This document shows positions 58,213 through 64,000 of a stretch of 64,000 bases of DNA, piece by piece. The notes under the pieces are model-generated. The model saw only the letters and a list, made by a program, of their open reading frames with translations, did no database searches and was not told where the DNA came from. Source of the DNA: Timema cristinae (taxonomy: Eukaryota; Arthropoda; Insecta; Phasmatodea; Timematidae); contig JBCFYV010000024.1 in assembly GCA_039000515.1 (NCBI GenBank), positions 44,196,019 to 44,260,018 of the forward strand, written 5' to 3'. How positions within the stretch are numbered: the first letter of the stretch is position 1; every line of letters starts with the position of its first letter. The translations under genes and the position numbers were made by a program.

Positions 58213-60265
58213 AGAAATGGACACACTAATGTTCAAACCTTTAAACGAATATATTTAAAGCTATTTATTCTCTCATTATTAGGTTTTAAGGCTCATCATT
58301 AATCAAACTTTGAATGCTCTTACTTAACCAATTGATTTAGTGAGCTGACAGATAATAAAAAAAAGTACTAGGTGTGAAAACATGGAGGTATAATTTTGTA
58401 TAATTGGACGTCGGATCCCAACGTTCGCAATTTAATTTCATGATCTAATTTTCAAATTGAATCCCAGCAAGGACTCGTTTGTCAACAATGTCCAGAGGGT
58501 GAAACAAATGAAAAACAGTGTGAGGGTAGGGAAGTCTTTATTAAATCACGCGTGTTAATATGTAAATTCTCTCGCAAGCTGTTAACATAAAGAACAAAAG
58601 ATAAATAAGGTACAGTAAAGAGAAAAAGAAATATGCCAAAGTGGAATTAAATAAATTAGGATAATAATTTATAATTGTTGGATTATTCATTGTTGCTCAC
58701 GCACATAGATAATTGGTTGCGGATACTTATCAACAATGATCTAAGAGGTTTAATAAGATAAATTGAGAGAAGAGAAAAAGTTTAACAGGTATGACATTTA
58801 AATTTTAATATTCTCTAGACAGAATATTAATAATTAATTATTACTACAAACACAGACTATACATTTCAATGGTAATTAATTGCAGCCCGACTTATTACGC
58901 GTTCAAATACATCCGTATATCTAGCAAAGTAGAAAAAAGGAGGAGGGAGGAAGGTAGAAATTATGAGGAGATGTGCCCGAATTTGCGTGTAAGATATAAA
59001 GGGAAGATTTATGAAAAACCACTACCCCGGCAATTTAACCTATTCAATCAGGTGACGTGTAAGACCATGTGGCCAACAATTCATTTGACATTGGTGCAGA
59101 TAAATCAATTATCAATATATTTTTATATACATATTTAAAATATTCACACCACTACACAAATTAAGAAATAATAAATATGGCAACAAAATTGTAGATAGCA
59201 TATTATATTTTAGAATACAATTTTAAAAATAAATCTGTTGTCAGTAAACCACCTTTAAATTAATTTAGCTCCAAAAACAATTGAAAAGGATTATTTATTA
59301 TGGAAAACATTCCCCAGATATACATTTTGAACAAAAACGTTTAATCCGTATTTGAACCATTTAAAATTTTCTTAAATAGGACACAAGTAAACTAACCTTA
59401 TATGATTATATCGTCAAATTAAAAGTAAAGAATATTATATTTTATTTAAAATACCCCCCCAGAGATATCCATTGTGAACCAAATCTTTATAAATATATTA
59501 GACAAATTTCGAACTATTAAAATTCATCCATTTATAAAATACGCTTAATTTTGGGGCTAGAACTGAAATAGGTATTTGACATCTAGTTATGACCATATAT
59601 TATCGAAATATCAAATTGGAACCAATTCTATTAAAAGGATTCGGCTGTAGCCTCAGGTATATACAGAAAAAAAAATTTAAAACCCACTTCTTTTTATTTC
59701 AATCATAATCTTGAGGAAAAAAATAATACCTTTCCCTATAAAGTAGAGTAGAAAAGGGAAAATAAGTAAGTAAAGAGACGCAAATTAAACGCATTAGAGT
59801 ATTATAATAATAGTTTAAACGAGTAGCTGTTGAGTAGGTATAAAGTAACTAGCTAGTTATGTAGAATCAATCTACAAAAAGGTACGGAGGCGATAAGGGA
59901 AAACAAAGAGACGGGAATGAAATTAAGGGAGGTAAAATATTTTCCATTCGTTTTATTGGCTCTCCTGGCTGGACTTTACTGGAGTGTGAGAGTGCGATAA
60001 TTGACTACATTTCCTAGGTGGTGTATTGGAAACGTTAGCTGGAGGGGGGTGGGGGGTTTGCGTATTACGCCTGGCGTGCAGGCTAGAGGCTTGTGAAGGA
60101 ATAGAGGCGTGGGAACCGACACATCTACCACCTGCCCAGAGGTCATCATTGGGGAGTTAGATCCTGATAGATGAAACTTTGATAAAATAAATACTTTTCT
60201 ATACAGCCGACATGATACAATTTTGCTTTATATTACTAGCCTTTAGACCTGTCTACGACAGGTTT
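58213..60265. other. Mostly unassigned stretch
   Basis: 58950-59090 is a minus-strand SINE-C relic (GGCCACATGGTCTTACACG). 59930-60150 is GC-richer, with a G-rich run at about 60040-60060, and may be single-copy. Confidence 0.4.
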
Positions 60266-60269
60266 ATTG

Positions 60270-60560
60270 GATTAAACAGCCTAAATAAAACCTAAGTTTC
60301 AATTGATAAGCGCCTGAAAGGTTGGTCTTTATTTGTAAAAAAAAAAAGTATCTTTTCCTCAGATATTATGTAATCGTTGAGAAAGTGAGAGTGAACTTTT
60401 TTTTATATATAAAATAAACCAAAATGGAAAATCTGTCTCCGTTAAGTTCTGTCCCGTGGTTTTTACTTTAAGTGTGAAAAGATTAAGGTGTTTTAGGGGT
60501 TTCTGTAGGGGTGGAAAGAGACACACACACACACACACACAAAATAGGAAACTACATAAT
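60270..60560 (+). repeat. Dispersed repeat R2, copy 2
   Basis: TTGATAAGCGCCTGAAAGG, ATTTGTAAAAAAAA, GTCCCGTGGTTTTTACTTTA and GGGTTTCTGTAGGGGTGG are in the same order as in 7650-7925. An (AC)n run follows at 60520-60541. Confidence 0.55.
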
Positions 60561-60659
60561 GTATTTAAATATAGTCTTCTATAAATATTAATGTATTTAT
60601 CAAAAGTTACAAATACAGATTTCATGGTATGTTTTAGCACAAATTTACTATCTTGCTAT

Positions 60660-61720
60660 CTCACAGGTAAAGAAAGTATTGTGATCGTCAAAAAACCTAA
60701 CTCAAGATTTTGATGAATCTTGACGTTTCATGACCCCCCGAATCCAAAAAAGTGGTTTTTGACTTTCCATCTGTCTGTCTGTACCTCCAAATAGAGCCTA
60801 AACTATTTTACCGATCGGGCTAAAACTTGGTGTGTCTAGGGTTTACATAGGGTTGCCCCGAGGGGTTTTTGGAATTGGATATCTAACCCTAAAATTAAGG
60901 GTAGCTTACAGAACGACAAGAATAGAAAAAAACAAATTTCTCAAAATAGGCTTAACGATTTTGATTAAATTTAATTTCTAAACATTTATAAATATTACAA
61001 ACAAAATGGCTTCTCTCAATATTTCGGCAAAATGGCTTTAAGGGCTCCGGTCTGATGCGTAAACTATCTTTTTTTATAATATCTCCCTAACTATTTGAGA
61101 TTTAAAATTACTTATTGTTAGAAATATGTAGGTCTATTTATAATACAAATATTTTATGAGAAGCATATTTTTATAAAACCAATAACTTTCAATCTATATG
61201 TATGTATATATATTTTGTACTTTTCGAACACACAAGGTAAAAGTATTGCGACCGTTAAAAAAACCTAACCTGAAATGTTGATGGATGTCGACGTCTGAAG
61301 ACCCCCCCAAACCCTAAAAAGTGGTGTTTGCAATTACGTCTGTTTGTGTATCTGCTTAAACTTAAAATTAAGAGTAGTTTAAGAAAGGGCGAAAAGAGAA
61401 AAATCGATTTTCTCAAAATCGACTAACGATTTTAGTTAAAATTCGTATCTAGGTGTTGATTAAGATTATAAATAAATTGGCTATTTTCATTTTACCATGA
61501 AAATAAAATTTTAGGGTTCTTTACAGAAGCAGAAACTTCCGTATCTCCGCAACTATTTGAGATACTAAATAACTTATCAATGCAAATGTATATTACTATT
61601 AAAAATAAAAAACTTTTATGTGAAATATATTTGTATAAATCCAACAGTTTCTAAGATATTGGAAAATATATTAATACAATTTTGTGAGCTTTAGTTGTAA
61701 AGATACACTACTTAAGTTTT
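60660..61720 (+). repeat. Two copies of a ~570-bp dispersed-type module
   Basis: The first copy starts GTATTGTGATCGTCAAAAAA with TCTTGACGTTTCATGACCCC, a TCTGTCTGTCTGTA run and CGGGCTAAAACTTGGTGTG. About 570 bp on, GTATTGCGACCGTTAAAAAA, GTCGACGTCTGAAGACCCCC and ACGTCTGTTTGTGTAT repeat the same layout. I recall modules of this layout (GTNTTGTGATCGTC ... GACGTTTC ... TCTGTCTGTCTGT) in several arthropod genomes, class unknown to me. Confidence 0.6.
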
Positions 61721-62289
61721 AACACAATAATTCTCCAATGCCATAGAGTAATTAAATATAAGTAAGTCTCTAAATGTTTTTTGTGTTGCCCTTAAACCTC
61801 TTGGGAGAAATGTTTGTACAACAATGATCTATATCCATTTTAGACTCAATAGTCAATATTTAAATTTTTTATTGGTCAAAATTTATAAATGAGGAATTTA
61901 ATAGCAATGCGATGACATGAAGATTTGTAACACCTTATAAAATGTCGAAAATTTTAACCGGAAGTCGAAATTTTAATACGAAGTGATGACCCTTGTGGAC
62001 CCAACATTGATATTTTTTTATCGGTCCAAACATACAAATGAGGACATTAATACTTTAAAACAAAATTCTAAAATTTAAAACCGGGACTAAATAAAGTTTT
62101 ACATTAGTATAAAGCCATTTATGCTTGAGTTTGCTAGTGTATATTATTTAGTTTCACATATATTACTAGCTTTGAGTAAATATCTCCATTTTCAAACAAT
62201 AGAGCGAGAAAGTCCGTGCGGAGTTCCGTACTATTTATTTTAACTGTCTAAACTGTATCTTGATACCTAAATCAGACCTGTAATAGAAT

Positions 62290-62540
62290 ATGAAGAATGT
62301 GTCTCAGATCGGTGATCAAGCGAATTAAACGTCTATCTCTTTTAGTCTGGCTCATTGTCCGAGGTTGTGAGTCTCTGTGGGGTGTGCTGACGTATTTTTC
62401 TCAAAAATGGTTCCCCGCTCCTCCTCCATGCAAATATGTGACATATTTTTTCTTAAACTCTTACCCTTCTCGTCACTATACCCCATTATAATGGTTAAAT
62501 AAAGTGGAGTGTCTTATTGGAAAGTAAGACAAGGTACACG
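62290..62540 (+). mobile_element. SINE-C copy, diverged
   Basis: GTCTGGCTCATTGTCCGAGG, CAAAAATGGTTCCCCGCTCC, TCCTCCATGCAAATATGTGA and a tail trace GGAAAGTAAGACAAGG. Confidence 0.5.
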
Positions 62541-62809
62541 AGAAATCATCAAAATAATTTATTTTTACAATCCCATTTTCAAACATATTTACCAATCCCT
62601 TCAATATATTTGACGCTTTGAATTCAAAATTATGTATATTTAATGGAATGTTAAAATTGAATTAAAATGGAAAAATAATTGACATATATTGAGTGTTTTA
62701 ACAAAGACTTTGCACATCAAATATTTCCTATTTAAATCGCATATGAATAACATTTTTACAGATTCAAATGGATTTAAAATCTAATATAAAATTTATAAGA
62801 CTTTCATGT

Positions 62810-63320
62810 CGAATTATAATCGAGTATTTTACAATACAAGACTAATATTTCGAATCTAATATTATATCATGAAAATGTTTCGAATCAAATCCTAGTATAA
62901 TATTCGAGTTTGTTTTAGTATATTTTGGATCTAGTTCAACAAAATAAACCAGTGTCAAAGAACCACGTTTAAACTTTATATATGCTTTTAATATTATGAA
63001 ATTGACAAATATATTATCCTCTAATAAAATAATTTGGGAAAATTGATCACATGACCTACCTGAAATGTTGTGATAATTTTTTTGATTATATATTTAGAAA
63101 AATGGGTCAAAGTTAAATTCCATAAACTAGACAGGTTAAGTTATTCATTAGATAATCAACAAAATTTGAATTTCGAATTAAATTTAATCAAATTCCAATT
63201 TGCAATACACTTGATTTGGAACCTTTGAATCTTGTTCGAATAGTTCAAATAAGATTCTAAATTTCGAGTCAAATAAAAATCTTAATTGGATTTGAATTTA
63301 TATTTTGAATCTTGGCACAG
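62810..63320. repeat. Degenerate ATTCGAA-rich block 2
   Basis: Repeated variants of TTCGAATCAAATCC, AATTTCGAATTAAATT and GTTCGAATAGTTC. It resembles 16471-17140 in motif content and in ending near a GCACAG. Confidence 0.4.
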
Positions 63321-64000
63321 GTTTCAATTATTTAGATATGGGAAATTATATTATTACTAGGCGATAAAATAATATAGAGAGAGATATGTAGTTTATAGTA
63401 ATATTTATAATAATCCTTCTATTGGGGGATGTGTCATTTTCCCGCTCGACTAAGATTTTCAAATACAGATAAGAGTAGCACCTCGTAGAGGAACAGATAA
63501 GGTGTCGATCCGGCAAAGAAGCTGCAGAGATTCGACAAAAAAATAAAATAAAACTCGTTGGCACAAGGGTAAGTAGGAGTGGGGGAGGGGGGTAGAGGGA
63601 CAGGGGACGAGAACTTAAGAAGAAAACGACGTTGGACGCGCTTTCACGCTTCTCTCGAACAGAGATGGGACCTGATGAGGAGAACATGAAAACGAGTAAG
63701 AAATAACGAAGAAGGGGAGATAAAGTGAGCACGGAAAATGTAAAGGTTAAAAAAAAAAGAGAGAGAGAAAGAAATTGATGGTTGGAGGAAAAGGTATCTT
63801 ATGTTGAACCTTTTATGTCGCGCGATTGTATGGAAAAAAAGGAGTTAAGATTTTTCTTCTTCGTTCTTCGTTCTTTTTTCAATACGTTTACAATAGGATT
63901 CAATTATTGCAACCTGGATTTATCACACAAGGGGGTGGTCCCCCTCTCTATCCCTTCCCACTTTTCTTCCCCCTCCTTAAATCGTTCCAGATGCTTTGTT
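63321..64000. other. Purine/pyrimidine-skewed stretch
   Basis: 63480-63780 is strongly G/A-rich and gives a 128-codon minus-strand frame of low complexity (L, S, P, F). The last 100 bases are C/T-rich. No gene recognised. Confidence 0.4.

Noticed and set aside
63346..63732. 128-codon minus-strand ORF, the longest in the window
   Set aside because: It is the complement of a purine-rich tract; the protein is low-complexity L/S/P/F with no domain.

Overview
The window is AT-rich eukaryotic nuclear DNA with no confident protein-coding gene, no rRNA, no canonical tRNA gene and no CRISPR or operon structure. Most of the readable content is transposon-derived. A compact, Lep1-like Helitron-type repeat, several tRNA-headed SINE families, Harbinger, Tc1 and hAT relics, and one weak exon-like segment resembling a chemoreceptor point to a large, repeat-rich arthropod (insect-like) genome. 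I cannot name the species, and the arthropod call is an inference.

The dominant theme is a set of tRNA-derived SINEs. I use informal names. SINE-A (about 12 copies) has a head with boxes TGGTCTAGGGG and GGTTCAATCC. SINE-B (4 copies) has a head reading TTGGCTAACGCG. SINE-C (20 or more older copies) has a head like GTGGCCAAATGGTCTAAGGC. B and C share a central block (TGGTTTTCCACTCTCCCTCC, CACGCAAATGCGGGT). A, B and C all end in the same 3' tail, ATAACCCGAACGGGTAGTAA then GACGCGGTGCTAA, followed by (TAA)n or (ATT)n. This implies mobilisation by one LINE machinery. Perfect target-site duplications of 11-15 bp flank several copies. Three further SINE-like groups (D, E, F) lack that tail.

Layout: 1-261 holds a Harbinger-like relic. 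366-2155 is SINEs of types F, A and E. 3351-4348 is a nearly perfect ~1-kb palindrome carrying two SINE-B copies. 10153-11872 is a SINE-A split by a TA-flanked DNA element that itself holds two later SINE-A insertions. 16255-16470 and 28140-28335 are LINE reverse-transcriptase and LINE C-terminal relics. 17602-17856 is an inverted SINE-A pair. 21904-25770 is a run of SINE-C copies with a 44-bp minisatellite at 24993-25505. 31196-31981 is a hAT-like element. 34646-35446 is the Helitron-like element with an internal duplication. 38567-39944 has two young SINE-A copies. 42-45 kb has R1 repeats and SINE-B copies. 47173-47991 has the only exon-like sequence. 48990-50460 shows a SINE-A inside a Tc1-like relic and a SINE-C split by a Harbinger-like MITE. 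55246-57606 is a ~40-unit minisatellite of about 59 bp with higher-order structure. 60660-61720 is a duplicated dispersed module.

Nothing here forms a pathway. The interest lies in the modular SINE superfamily with a common tail, nested insertions that order the elements in time, two fold-back structures, and several small dispersed repeat families I could not place. All comparisons were made by eye; no alignment or database search was run.
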